The position numbers and the translations under genes were made by a program. From Phymorhynchus buccinoides (Eukaryota; Mollusca; Gastropoda; Neogastropoda; Raphitomidae), in NCBI GenBank assembly GCA_017654935.2, contig CM065695.1, positions 24,541,054-24,605,053 on the forward strand: a stretch of DNA of 64,000 nucleotides, read 5' to 3'. This document shows positions 1 to 13,200 of the stretch, one piece after another; position 1 is the first letter of the stretch; every line of letters starts with the position of its first letter. Under the pieces are notes generated by a model. That model worked only from the letters and a program-made list of their open reading frames with translations. It was not told the origin of the DNA and did no database searches.

Positions 1-69
1 GCCAGTCTGGCGGGGAAGCGTATCATTGTGGCCATCGACTCCTGGCCACGCACGTCCCGATACCCTCTG
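1..69 (+). CDS. DIS3: DIS3 exon w1 (partial at window edge)
   Basis: Frame 1 encodes 23 residues including [16 protein letters not shown], the cold-shock domain 2 segment just before the RNB domain. It ends in phase 0 before a GTTAGT donor at 70. The left edge is the window edge, so the true exon start is unknown. Confidence 0.9.
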
Positions 70-3000
70 GTTAGTGGTTTTTTATCTGCACACAACCACT
101 GCACAGAATTATGTGAAATTTTGTATGGTGGTCTAAAAGTATAAGGCCGGGTTCACATTAGACGCGTAAGTTGCGTACGGAAAAACCTAAATAAGTGGAA
201 GAAAGAAGGATAATAGTTTACGCATATATAGGAAATTCGGACACGTGCGCAAATCTTTTCCCTTCTTTGTTTCACTTATTTATGGATTGCGCACAGATTT
301 CCGCATGGAATATCCTCTTATGTGTGTACACAGCCTTACTTGTTGATCCTGACTTTGACCTTTTAACCTTGAATTGCGGATGCAAATAAGCTGCAGGGGG
401 CTTGTTGACAAATTCGGGGACAACCCTTGTTTTTTGCATTTCAAGGGGTATTTGTGTAAAAGTAGTATCACTCTTCATTATTCTTTTCATGTTCATGCTT
501 TTAAGCAAATACCCTTTGATTATGAAGTTCAAAGAAAAGTTGGGTTTGTTTCTTTCCACTTTTCAGTGAAATTCAAGAACCTCATATCTCAATTTTGGTT
601 GTTTTGAGAAAAATGAATTTAAAAAAAAAAAAATTAACCGCGTTGACCACAATTGATTAACTATGATGAATATGTTGTTCAAGACATGGTGAGTTTAGTC
701 GTGCATTTTTGTTTAAATTACTTCTCCTTTTTTTTAATACTTGAAAAGAACGAAGATACAAGGTTTTAACTAGATCTGAATATGGGACTATTTTCACAAC
801 CTCATTTATCCCAGATTGAAAGTCGTTAGAGATACGAGCTTTTGGTGGAAGGTGGCGGGAAAAATTAGAAAGCTGACTATGTATCTAACTTAAAAAAACC
901 AAAAATCGAGATACAAGGTTTTTGAATTTCACCAACGATGTGTTTTATTTGTACAGTTATTTTGTACTCCTAGAATTTCACCTTTGTTTTCAGGGTCAGT
1001 TTGCAGAGGAGGAGGCTGTTTACTTTATGTTTTATTTGTATAATTTGGTACTCATACTATTTCATCTGTTATTTTTCAGGGTCACTTTGTGAGGGAACTG
1101 GTTGAGGTGTGGGACAAGGAGGCTGTTTACTTTGTTTTATTTGTATAATTTTGTACGCGTACTATTTCATCTGTTATTTTTCAGGGTCACTTTGTGAAGG
1201 AGCTGGTTGAGGTGGGGGACAAGGAGGCTGTTTACTTTATGTTTTATTACCAACCGCGATCGTAGAGAGCGGATTGGTAATGTTTTCACTCGTGTCTGAG
1301 GTGGACTATGTTTGTATGTTTGTATGTATCCTCTCTAGCGTTTGAACGGATGGACTTAGGATGCTCAAATTTTGCATGCGGGTAGGTAATGGAGAGATCT
1401 AGGCCCAGAGTTGCATCTAGGACGCGCGATTGCATGATTCACGCATTTTTAACACCGCAAATTTGAAAAAGCCATGCGGGACCGCGCGCGCAAAAAAAAT
1501 TACATGCCCGCCTTCCAAACATGCGATATGCGCGATTGTTTTTTTCCGCCAAGAAAGTCATCTCGAGCAGGGCCTCAACTTCTCCCAACAGCGCAAATAA
1601 AAAGCAATTTCATTGGTCAGTACTGTCAATTGTAAACGTGATCGGCCAATGAATGCGCGTTTAACTTTGTGGGCTTCCTGTCGCCAAGTAAAATGGCGAC
1701 CAAACGCAAGCGTGCGACGCTGCTGGATTTTTCTTTTAAAAAAACACGTACTTCCACTCCCACTTCGACAGCCCAAACCTGTGCTACAGAAGAAGAAAGT
1801 CCAGCACTAGCAGCTTCGTATCCAGCAAAAACTAGGCCTAGTGAAGCAGTGAATGTGATTGCTGCCGAAACTGGCGCCGATGGTGCAAGTGGAGGTGATA
1901 CTGACAGTGACAAAGACATTTTACCGGACACCGAAGGTGAGGCCGCTAGGCCTACTGCCAAAAGTGGGAAACCGAGTAGACTTCAAGCAGAATGGGTAAA
2001 AAAATGGCCTGTTGGGGAAAGCTGTGCAGAAACGTGAAATTGTTGAACATGTCTGTAAGACTACTTTTCATCCTGGTAAGTTCTGGTTCTGGTATCAATA
2101 CGTCGAAGGAGCCTATGAAGGTTATATATACTCGACGGAACTGGGAGAGCGCACTGAGAATTTAATATAATTTATTTTTTTAAAGTTTAATATAAGTTAA
2201 ATTTAATCTCTGTGTGTGTGTGTACACATAGCTAAGTTTGCATTTTATTGTACTTTATTTTTGCTGCCCCCCCCCCCGCCCTTTCTGTATCAGAATCCCC
2301 CCCTTTTTTCAAGGTGAGGGGGGGCTGCCCCCACTTATTTCAAATCCTAGATGCAACTCTGTAGGCCAAGTTCGATAATGAAGGTCATGGGTCAAAGGTC
2401 ACACTGGAGCCGAAAGCGCTGCCGCACGGTTGGTGATGTAGCGTCTTAACGCTCTAGTTTGTATATTTTTGTACTCATGCTATTTCATCTGTTATTTTTC
2501 AGGGTCACTTTGTGAGGGAGCTGGGTGAGGTGGGGGACAAGGAGGCGGAGAATGAGGTGCTGCTCCTGGAACACGACGTGCCCCACAGCAGCTTCTCCCA
2601 AGCCGTGCTCAACTGCCTGCCCAAACTGCCCTGGATTATCACTGAGGAGGTAGGTCATTGTGCCCAAACTGCCCTGGATTATCACCGAGGAGGTAGGTCA
2701 TTGTGCCCAAACTGCCCTGGATTATCAACGAGGAGGTAGGTCGTTGTGCCCAAACTGCCCTGGATTATCACTGACGAGGTAGGTCATTGTGCCCAAACTG
2801 CCCTGGATTATCACTGAGGAGGTAGGTCGTTGTGCCCAAACTGCCCTGGATTATCACCGAGGTAGGTCATTGTGCCCAAACTGCCCTGGATTATCACTGA
2901 GGAGGTAGGTCATTGTGCCCAAACTGCCCTGGATTATCACTGACGAGGTAGGTCATTGTGCCCAAACTGCCCTGGATTATCACTGACGAGGTAGGTCGTT

Positions 3001-4198
3001 GTGCCCAAACTGCCCTGGATTATCACTGACGAGGTAGGTCATTGTGCCCAAACTGCCCTGGATTATCACTGACGAGGTAGGTCATTGTGCCCAAACTGCC
3101 CTGGATTATCACTGACGAGGTAGGTCATTGTGCCCAAACTGCCCTGGATTATCACTGACGAGGTAGGTCGTTGTGCCCAAACTGCCCTGGATTATCACTG
3201 ACGAGGTAGGTCATTGTGCCCAAACTGCCCTGGATTATCACTGACGAGGTAGGTCATTGTGCCCAAACTGCCCTGGATTATCACTGACGAGGTAGGTCGT
3301 TGTGCCCAAACTGCCCTGGATTATCACTGACGAGGTAGGTCGTTGTGCCCAAACTGCCCTGGATTATCACTGACGAGGTAGGTCGTTGTGCCCAAACTGC
3401 CCTGGATTATCACTGACGAGGTAGGTCATTGTGCCCAAACTGCCCTGGATTATCACTGACGAGGTAGGTCGTTGTGCCCAAACTGCCCTGGATTATCACT
3501 GACGAGATAGGTGACCGTTTTGGATTACCCCACTACGTGGTTGCCACACTCCGACTAGGGAGGATTTTGGATACTGATGATGTTATGCTAGGAGCTTGTC
3601 ATGGCTAAAGACAATCCCTTCGTAACTATGCAGAACATAACACCATTTTGATGTAGCTTTGGTGTTCTAGCCTATGTCAATTGGTCTGGCATAGTCTTAA
3701 GCCAAGGCGAAATGATGATGATGATGATAACGAACAATGACAACGACGATGAAGATGACTATGATGATGACAACAATGAAAGTGACGACGATGATAATGA
3801 TGATAATGGTGATGGTTGTCAGGACGAGGAGAGGCGCACCAACCTACGTCACCTGGACATCTGCAGCATGGACCCCCCCGGGATGTATGGACATTGACAA
3901 CGATGATGATAATGATGATGATGATGGATGGTTGTCAGGACGAGGAGAGGCGCACCAACCTGCGTCACCTGGACATCTGCAGCGTGGACCCCCCGGGATG
4001 TACTGTATTGGATGATTGATGATAATAATGACGATGATGATGATGGTGATGATGATGATGATGATGATGATGGATGGTTGTCAGGACGAGGAGAGGCGCA
4101 CCAACCTGCGTCACCTGGACATCTGCAGCGTGGACCCCCCGGGATGTACTGACATTGACGATGACGATGATGATAATAATGACGATGATGATGATGAC

Positions 4199-4238
<40 letters not shown>

Positions 4239-7200
4239 GCTGGTTGTCAGGACGAGGAGAAGCGCACCAACCTGCGTCACCTGGACATCTGCAGCGTGGA
4301 CCCCCCGGGATGCACGGACATTGACGACGCCCTGCACTGCAGACGACTGGACAACGGAAACCTGGAGGTACCGGTTCTCGTCCCTGTACATGACCCGACG
4401 ACATGCTGTCACACCCCTTTGCATCTCCCTAATATTTTAGTAGGGCTCCCAATCGTCCCGCAAAACAAGGGGTCCGAGGGACTCCTTCACCTACAGTATA
4501 GAGGGTCCTTGAGGCGGGATAGAGGGTCCCAGTGGCATTGCGAATGCTAAAAAGAATTTTTCTAGTGCATCCCTGAGACCCCCTGCACATTCTTTTAGAG
4601 GGTCCTTTAGAATTTTAGTGCTTCATAGACCCTCAAATGGGGATCCCTGGAGCCCTGATTTAGTGACTCTAGTAAAACGCAAAGAACGTGTTAACTTTGG
4701 AAAAAACTACAGGATAATGCAAAGAACAGTGACGACTTCGTGTTTTACTTCATACTGCTGGCTTGGTTGTTGAAAAGTGCTTACAACCGTAAGTACTACT
4801 GTACAGATCAGTTGATTAGCGCATTGATCTGTTGATTGGTGAAAGGGAGAAAGGTGGCAGAGTGGTTAAGACGTTCGCCTGCCAAATGTAATGCGTGACT
4901 GCAATGTGAGTGACCCGGGTTTGAATCACGCCCTCGCCCTTTCTTTGTAGTTCGACAGGAAAATCGAACTGAACGTCGAGTCCTTCGCATGGGGACTTAA
5001 AGCTAGTCTGATCCGTGCGCTTTACGCACGTAAAAATCCCACGGCAGTTGAAAGTCGGTAAGAGCAGGGATAAATCCCGCTGCCTGTTATGGCCAAATTG
5101 ATAGCTAGGTTTTCCAAGCCCCCCCCCCCCCCTCCTCACCCTGCCCCCCCCCCCCCCCCCCAATTTTTTTGTGTTTTAAATTGGGTAGGCGCTGCACTTG
5201 CGGCGACGCGCTCTCCAGGGGAGAGCAGCCCGAATTTCACAGAGATAGGTCTGTGACTTGAATATACCAAATACCAAATTGGTTAGTATTAAGTTTGTTT
5301 GTTTCACTCTTTGCATGGTTGATCCATTGATTGATTGATTGACTGGCTGATTGTCTGACTGGTTACTTGATTGATTCACTGATTGATTTACTGATTAAAC
5401 AAACTGGCTGTTGTCAGGTGGGTGTGCACATCGCAGACGTCAGCCATTTCATCCGGCCCAACACAGCCATGGACATGGAAGCTGCCAGCAGAGGAACCAC
5501 CGTCTACCTCTCTGATCAGGTAGTCATAGGTGGTGCTATTTCATGTTTACACCGAGTTCAGTATTGCATATACATTGAACAAACACGATCAGTATATACA
5601 CATAATTACATTTGTATTCAGAGAGAAGAGGGACAGGAGGGGATGACGAAGATTACGTCTTTTCATTCATTATTTTCTTTTACTTTATCGTCATCAGATT
5701 ATCACGTCATAGTACTAGTACTAATGCGTCATCCATTCACTACAGTCATTGTTAAGTTTAGTGTGTTGTCTTCATTCACCTCGTCAAAGTCTTTTTAAAG
5801 ACGAAAATTTGGTTTTATTCGCCGTGTTTATTGTTTATTTCATCTTCATCGTGCTTGTGTGAGTAGCATTTTGATGCTATTTCAGTTTTACACTGTGTTC
5901 AGTATTTTTAATTTTACCAGAAACTGAACTTCATTTTTTTTTTAATTCATCAACAACAACAAAAATTGACCACAAGCTATTTGGGGCGTTTTGAACTTGG
6001 TTGTATCTTGGAAGTTTACAAAGGCAATGTGATAATAATTTTACAAGGCTTATTAGTCTCAAACTGTCTCTGTCTATCATTTTAACTGTCTTATCTCGTT
6101 ATCTCTCTCTCTTAACTTGCCCCGTTGAATCGTCCGACGGGGCTCTGCCCCTGTACCATGCTGGGGCCATGGGTCCCTGGACCCCTGCCTTTCAGGTTTT
6201 TTTTCATTTTGGGGAGTTGCACCCATGGGTTAATGCACCTAACCTGCTTCTTCTACTTTGTGATTTTTTTGCAATTGAAGGTTTTTTTCTCCCCAAATTT
6301 AATTGAACATGGTGGTGACGTGGTTTTTATTAATGCTCTGGGGTGCTTTTATTTTTGATTACACAGAGCTTCAGATTGTTTTGAAACTTCATGGGTGATA
6401 TGATCTTTGACTGCACAAAAAGAGGGGTCCATTCGTGTCATTGACCTGGGCCCTCTGATAATCTGAAGCTCTGTTACATTTTTGTCCACTGAATTATTAT
6501 TTCTTTTGTTTTACACTCCCAGTCATTCCCCTGAAGTCGGAGTATGGCCGCCCATGTGGCGGGGCCCTTTAAAAGCAGCCATACACGTAATCTTCCCACC
6601 CAAGGCCATGCGAAATGTTCACATGGCACTGGGTGTGCCCCCAGAGAGTTTAAGCTGAGGAATGAAAACAACTACAACAACAACACTCCCAGTCATCATC
6701 CTTCAACTTGCCTTTCTGTTGTTGTCCCAATACAAAATGTGTTGACAGATTGATGCAGACTTTGATGATGATATTAATCTTTTAATATGTTATCTTTATC
6801 AGCAGGTAATGAAATGAACAAAAAGAGAGTTATTTTACAGACAAAATGACACCATATTTATCAGAATTTTTTTCCATTTTTAAAGCGCGAGCAAAACAGT
6901 GTAAAGGTTACTACTCGAAAAGCACATACACGAAAACATACCATGTTTGTTTGTTTAAATGTTTTATGTGTTTATCAACACAGGTCTTTTTTTATCAATG
7001 CGGTTCTTTTTGTTTCGATTTCATAGCATAATCTCATGGCGCAGTTTGAATGTTTCAGCGCATCGACATGGTTCCCGAGTTACTGAGCTCCAACTTGTGT
7101 TCTCTTCGCAGTAATGTGGACAGGTAAGACCCACACTAACACATATATTCAGGCATGGGAATAGGGCATTTGCCGCATGCCGGCGACCGTGAATTTCGTT

Positions 7201-10200
7201 GAGTTGAATTTAGAGAGTTGAATTAGAAAGGTCAGCATAACTCGGGCAGAACGATTGCGGGCAAATTAGTAGTTTAGCATAGAGAACGAAAACTCGTGGC
7301 AAATGCTTTATTGGAAGGCTCATATTAGAGCTCCAGGGGGTAATGCTGAAGCATTTATTTGTAAGTGAAGTCCTAAAACAGCATTAGAATAGATAAATTT
7401 AGTTAGAGTACTAAAGGGGGTTGCATACCCCTCAAAATGACGCAAGCATGACGTGATTTCTCTACGATTTCAAGGGGGGGGGGGTACGCGTGTACCCCAC
7501 CAATGCGCAGACAGACCTGTTAGTACTCTTATCTTTGGACAGAGCAGCTTTCCATTTAATCTCCTCATTCTACAGGCATTTTGCAGGCAGTTTACCCATG
7601 TTTTTTACCGGTTTTTTTCTTCGTTTTTTGATCACTCAGATAGGTTCCTGTCACATGAGCACAGATGCGTCATGCTGCCGTAATGCACCTAAGAAATAGT
7701 TACGTCCAGCATGTCCATCTTTGGCTGGAGAAAATCTTAGTAAGAGTTTCTAGAACAAAAGGCAGGAGAATGGACCAGCAAGGCAGAAAGATAGTAGATT
7801 ACAGAAAGCAAAGGGAAAAGGCAGAGTCAAAGATAGTGACAGATCAGAGGAAGTTACAAGCACAGAATTTCTAGAAAGTGGGGGAGCTATTTATATGAAA
7901 GACCCCCCCCCCCCCCCCACCTCTGGTATCCCCAATGGGAGAGACTCTTGGAGGGGGCTGGGTCATCCAGCTCCCCAAATGGAGGTACGAGGCATCCACA
8001 CCCACTGCCCCACCCATGGGGTGTGAACAAGACTGTCCTTTTTTGATAAGATGCATTTACAGTGTCCTTTATCTTTTGAAATGATAGAATGTGTTTGACT
8101 TCTTTTGTCATTTACGCATTGGACTGTAGAGGGGAAGTATTGGTTTTTTTATCTTGTTGATTTTTTGCTACTTTTGTTGCCTGCTTTTTGCTGTTTGCTG
8201 TTTAATTGTTTGTCTATGTTGATAAAGGCGTATTCGCCGAAATATCCAGTAGTTTTGTTTGGTCTCTTGTAAATAAAATAACGTCACTTGACACTTGTCA
8301 TGTAGTTGGTTGTTTGTTGTATGTTCTTTTATCTTGTGTAAAAAAAGAAAGAAAAGTGAGTGCTTTGTGTTTGTTTGTTTCTCTGTTTATTTGAAGAACG
8401 TAGTATGCAATGGTTTCTTGCTGTCTTCTTCTTTCTTCTGCGTTCCCGGGTCATAAGGCCACAATGGGTACGTATGTGTCCGTTTTCCAGTTTTCACTGG
8501 TGTTCTCGCTGCATTCAGCCGACACGTTCCGATTTCGGAGGAGCTCAAAGGAGAAAACTATATAGAGATTTTTATTGGGGAAAAAGGCAGGAGAATGGGC
8601 CAAAAAGTGAGAAAGATAGTAGATGACGCAAATATGAGTCAAAGAGAGAGACATATTAGAGGAGAAGCACAGAACTTCCAGAAGGTGGGTGATCTATATT
8701 TATGGAAGACCCCCCCCCCCCCCAGTATCCCCACGGGGGGAAGTTTCTTACTGTAATTCTTGTAGTTGGTTATTTTGTCTTTATTGTCTTTGACCTCAAG
8801 TTTACTCCAACAGCAAAGTGAGCTGTAGGATGATTCATTTTATCTGTGCAGCGAAAGGAAATCATTCTACAGCTTCTCTTTTATGAACGGCCCTCACTTT
8901 TCAAGCCAGACGGCAGCTGTCCCAATTAGTCTTGAGAGTGGGGATGCCCCTGGGCAAGGCATATCTGCTATGAACAAATTGGAGATCAGCTTTCCAAAAT
9001 AGCAGCTGCCTCCTTTTTGCTATCTGGAGCTCCCCGGTGGGTCGTTTGTACAAATAGTTCCCCCACCTTCTGGAAGTTATGTGCTTGTAGCTTCCTCTAA
9101 TATGTCACTCTCTTTGACTGTTTTTTCCCTTCTACTATCTTTCTGACTTACTGCCTTTTTTGGAAAAAAAATCTTTCAAATATTTTTTCCTTTGAGCTCC
9201 TCCGACATCGGAATGTGTTGGCTGTATGCAGCGGGGAGACCAGTGAAAGCTGAAAAACGGATACACACACACCTTGCCCATATGGCCTGGGAACGCAGAA
9301 GAAACTATCTGGAATTCATAGTTAGACTCAGCTTACAAGCACACGCGCATGGTTTGTGACCGCTACATGGGTGGCTGATTTCAGGTTTGCCTTCTCAGTG
9401 CTGTGGGAGATCACCGATGAGGCAGAGTTTGTGGGCCAGCCTCGGTTCACGAAGAGCATCATTTTCTCCAAGGTAATTTTCACGTCTACTTGAACATTTT
9501 CAGTGCTAGGAAATAATATTATACCAACTTTATCTGCATTAACATTTTCAGTGTTAGGAAATAATATTATACCAACTTTTCCCCTGAAGACGGAGTGTGG
9601 CTGCTCATGTGGTGGGGTAATCAAAAACGGTCACACACGTAATGTTTTCATCCCTAGCTGGTGCATTTGTACCATACTGTTCAAGTGCTTCGGCTGTTGG
9701 GATGATCCCTGGAGTTTTTTAGCCAGGGTACATCGACAAACAACAACATACCAACTTTATCTACATTAACAGTTTCAGTATTGCAAAAACACTTGTATTA
9801 TTAATCCAACTTTTATCGGAAAGGTAGAAATTTCAGACAGTTTTATAAACTTCAAACTCCCTTTTACAAAACTTTGTGATTTAGTAATATTCTGTTGTTT
9901 GTAGTCTAGGACCCAGACTTGTGCCATGTGAACATTTTGTGATTGTCATGAGGTTGCTGGGAGACAGTTTAATATGGCACGTGAAAGGCTCCTTGTTAAG
10001 TACATGTACTTTGTATCCGATAGGCCGTTAAGATTTAGCGGAGTTGAAGACTACTTTTTGTCACAGGCTTTAGAATTGCACACCCGAAAAATCAAAATGT
10101 AAGAATATCCTAATAGAGAACTAGCAAAGATATGACCAACCATAGTAAACAGACTGAACCATGTTCTTTATCTATATCCAAGGTTGTTTTTTAATAGACG

Positions 10201-13200
10201 ATTTTCAGGAAAAAATAGGGGAGAGCACTTCATGAAAATTAGAGTTGTTTACCTCCATTACTCGGTCAAATACCATAGTAACAATGCAACAATTGTGTCG
10301 AAGCTTGAAACTTGCAAACATATTTTTTAGAAAAATTAGGGGTGGCCAGTGGCCAGAAACTGATAAAAATGTGACGTACAAATATAAATGACAATGTTTT
10401 AGAATGACGCACGGTGTTCTAAGTGCTGTATGTCTGCTCAAACACACGAGTCGATAGGCTACGAGAGCTGATGGTAGAGTGACTTCTCCTGTTTGACCGA
10501 TTGAATTAGGCAAGATCACTCCCACACACCATGAAATTACTCCCCTTAATTATTTCCAAACAATTCCTATTGATAAGATGCTGCTAGATTTCAGTGCCCC
10601 TACTTGTCCTTTATTGACACTAACCAACACTGTCCATTTTTTTAAAATTCATTTTTTATGATTATTTTTCTTCACTGTCCATCTCAATGGTAGGCCTCCC
10701 TGACGTACGCTGAGGCCCAGATGAAGATCGATGACCCCAACCTGAACGACTCCCTCACCGTCAGTCTGAGGAACCTCAACAAGCTGGCCAAGATCCTCAA
10801 GAAGCGCAGGATGGACGCCGGGTAAGGCCGCCGGAAGTTCTCTTTACCCTTTGTGTGCAAGCTATTTGACCTGCGGACTGCACTCACACAGCCTGATAGA
10901 AAAGCTGTCCAGAGCTGACTGAAAAATGCCTGCAAATGTCTGAAACTCGCACCACAAGTTCAGCAAGTCGTTCCTAAGCAAATAGGAAAAAAATGCCTGC
11001 AAATGATTGAAACTCACACCACAAGTTCAGCAAGTCATTGCAAAGCAAATGTCTGCAGAAGAAGCTTCCTTTACTCATGAATATTTAAGAGATTGATAGG
11101 GAAATTAAATGGGGGTCTGAACTCGATAACTAGTTGCACCAGTTGCACTTCAAATGCAAACTTGTAATGTGTACTTAGCATGCAAGCTTGTATGCCTACC
11201 CTTGCAATGATTCATGAAGACTTTTATTTTAGTAAGACATAGGATGAACGAGAATACACAGTGGAACCTCCCTAATAAGACCTTCAGAAATCATCCAAAA
11301 TGAGGTCTTATAAGGGAGGTAATTTTAATACTTGCAAAGAAGGGCAATGTCTCAGAAAAGTAGGTCTTATGTGGGAGGGAGGGAGTCGTGGATGGAAATC
11401 TGTTTAGCATCCTCCGGTCCGGAACAGACACATATGGGACATTAGTAGTTTAAAGATGATGGGAACAATCCTGGAGGCAATGCCCGGGGGCAGTGCAACA
11501 CCAGGAAAGTCCCAAATTTTTAACAATACAGATGTGTAATCTATGAGGGAGTCTTATAAGGGAGGTCCCACTGTAAAAGCGAAAAGTCATTACGGGAAAT
11601 GCCCATTATCGGCAGGTTCGTTGCATACTGTATGACCATCAGTCTTAGTACTGCGTTGTGGCCAACAGAACTAACCAGTAGGCATAGCTCACACAAGTTT
11701 GACATGGCTTGTGTTGATGTTAGGGTGAATGTCGAAGAATGAATTTTTGGCTTGTTTTTGCAGAGCCCTGAGCCTGGCTTCCACTGAGGTTCGATTCCAT
11801 GTGGACAGCGAGACGCACGATCCCATTGATGTGCAAGTCAAGGAGTTGAGGTATGCAGAGTGTGTGTGTGTGTTTCTGTCTGTCTACAGTGTGCCATAGG
11901 TGTGTTGTAGTGTGTGGTACTTTCTGTAACATGATTAACTCATTCAAGTCGTTCCGAACATATATCATATATGTCCGGAATTAATAGATAGCTGTCAATT
12001 TGATGCATTTGCTTCAAGGGAAGTAAATCTGTGTGCACACCATACATTGGTCACTTCTAAACTCGCTTCGCTCCCTTAGACCACAACTTTTAGCCTCTGA
12101 CCAATTTTGTAGTGGTTTGTTGTGGGGAAGCCAATTGGTGTAGAGAGTTTTTGTTTGTGGCTCAAGCCACAAACCTATAACTCACTTTGTCTGTCGGTCC
12201 AAAATTGTCGCACATATTGTAAAAGAGAAAAAAATACTTGGGCATAAAGTAACATTTCAGTTGTCATATTTACAGTCCTTAGGTATGGAAAGAATTGTAT
12301 ACTGAACAGAGCACATGAATCTTCATTTTAAAGCGTATGCAAAATAATAAACATAACATAATACAGACACTGTGTCAGACACGACGAGTATGCAGTGCTT
12401 CTTTCGATGAGTATAAGTAGGATAAATAGTTTTAAATGTTTTCCAAAAGATATAAAAAGTTACGAAATGGTGCAGAGGGGGGGGGGGGGTTTACAGATTA
12501 AAATTATTGAAAAGCCAGGGGACTAGATGACTCAGTGTATGTAATCATTGGAGTGGTAAAAATAGATTGTTGCCACAAACGATTGCGAATCCGCGCTTGT
12601 TTGTATGTAAAGTCTATGGTTAAAAAATTCTGATCTACCGCTTCCCTATGTCTAAACCTGAAGTAAAAACCCGTAATCTTCTTTCATTTCTCTTTTTGTT
12701 TATGCGTGTTTTGTTTGTGTGTATGGCTGGAGTGATTTGTGAAGAAAATTTTCAGTGAAAATTCAAAATCGTTGCGATGCGAATGAGTTAAGACCAATGT
12801 ATTGAGTATGAAATGTGTGATTCACTTTATGTGAAGTATGTGCTTGGTTTGCAGTGTAGTAGTGTAGCAATGTGTTGTGTGTTCGTTGCGCGATGTATTG
12901 TGTAGGCAATCAGTGTACTTCATCCAAAGTATATGCAGTGCAGTGCGTGCAAAGTGTATGCTGTGTACTGTATGTTATGATTTAAGTGCACTGTATTGCG
13001 TGTTCAATCTGTTGAGTGTTATGTGTTTGGTTTGCAATGTGTTAACTGTGTAAGGTGGTGTGTTTTTGGAAGTGTGCCAGGTGTGGCATGTGTTAAAATA
13101 ATGTGCTCAGTGTGCAATGTGTTCATTGTGCAATGTACTGTGTAGGCAGTCTGCACTGTGAGCAGTATTTACTGCTATTTGGGGTTGCAGTGTTGCCGTG

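Noticed and set aside
2618..3511. Regular 43-bp repeats resembling a CRISPR array
   Set aside because: There are no unique spacers; whole units are near-identical and derive from a eukaryotic exon edge.
3849..4424. Minus-strand His/Ser-rich proteins
   Set aside because: They are translations of the GAT microsatellite and exon copies on the wrong strand.
4843..4935. Functional tRNA gene
   Set aside because: A and B boxes are present but the cloverleaf is degraded and it is joined to a SINE body and tail.
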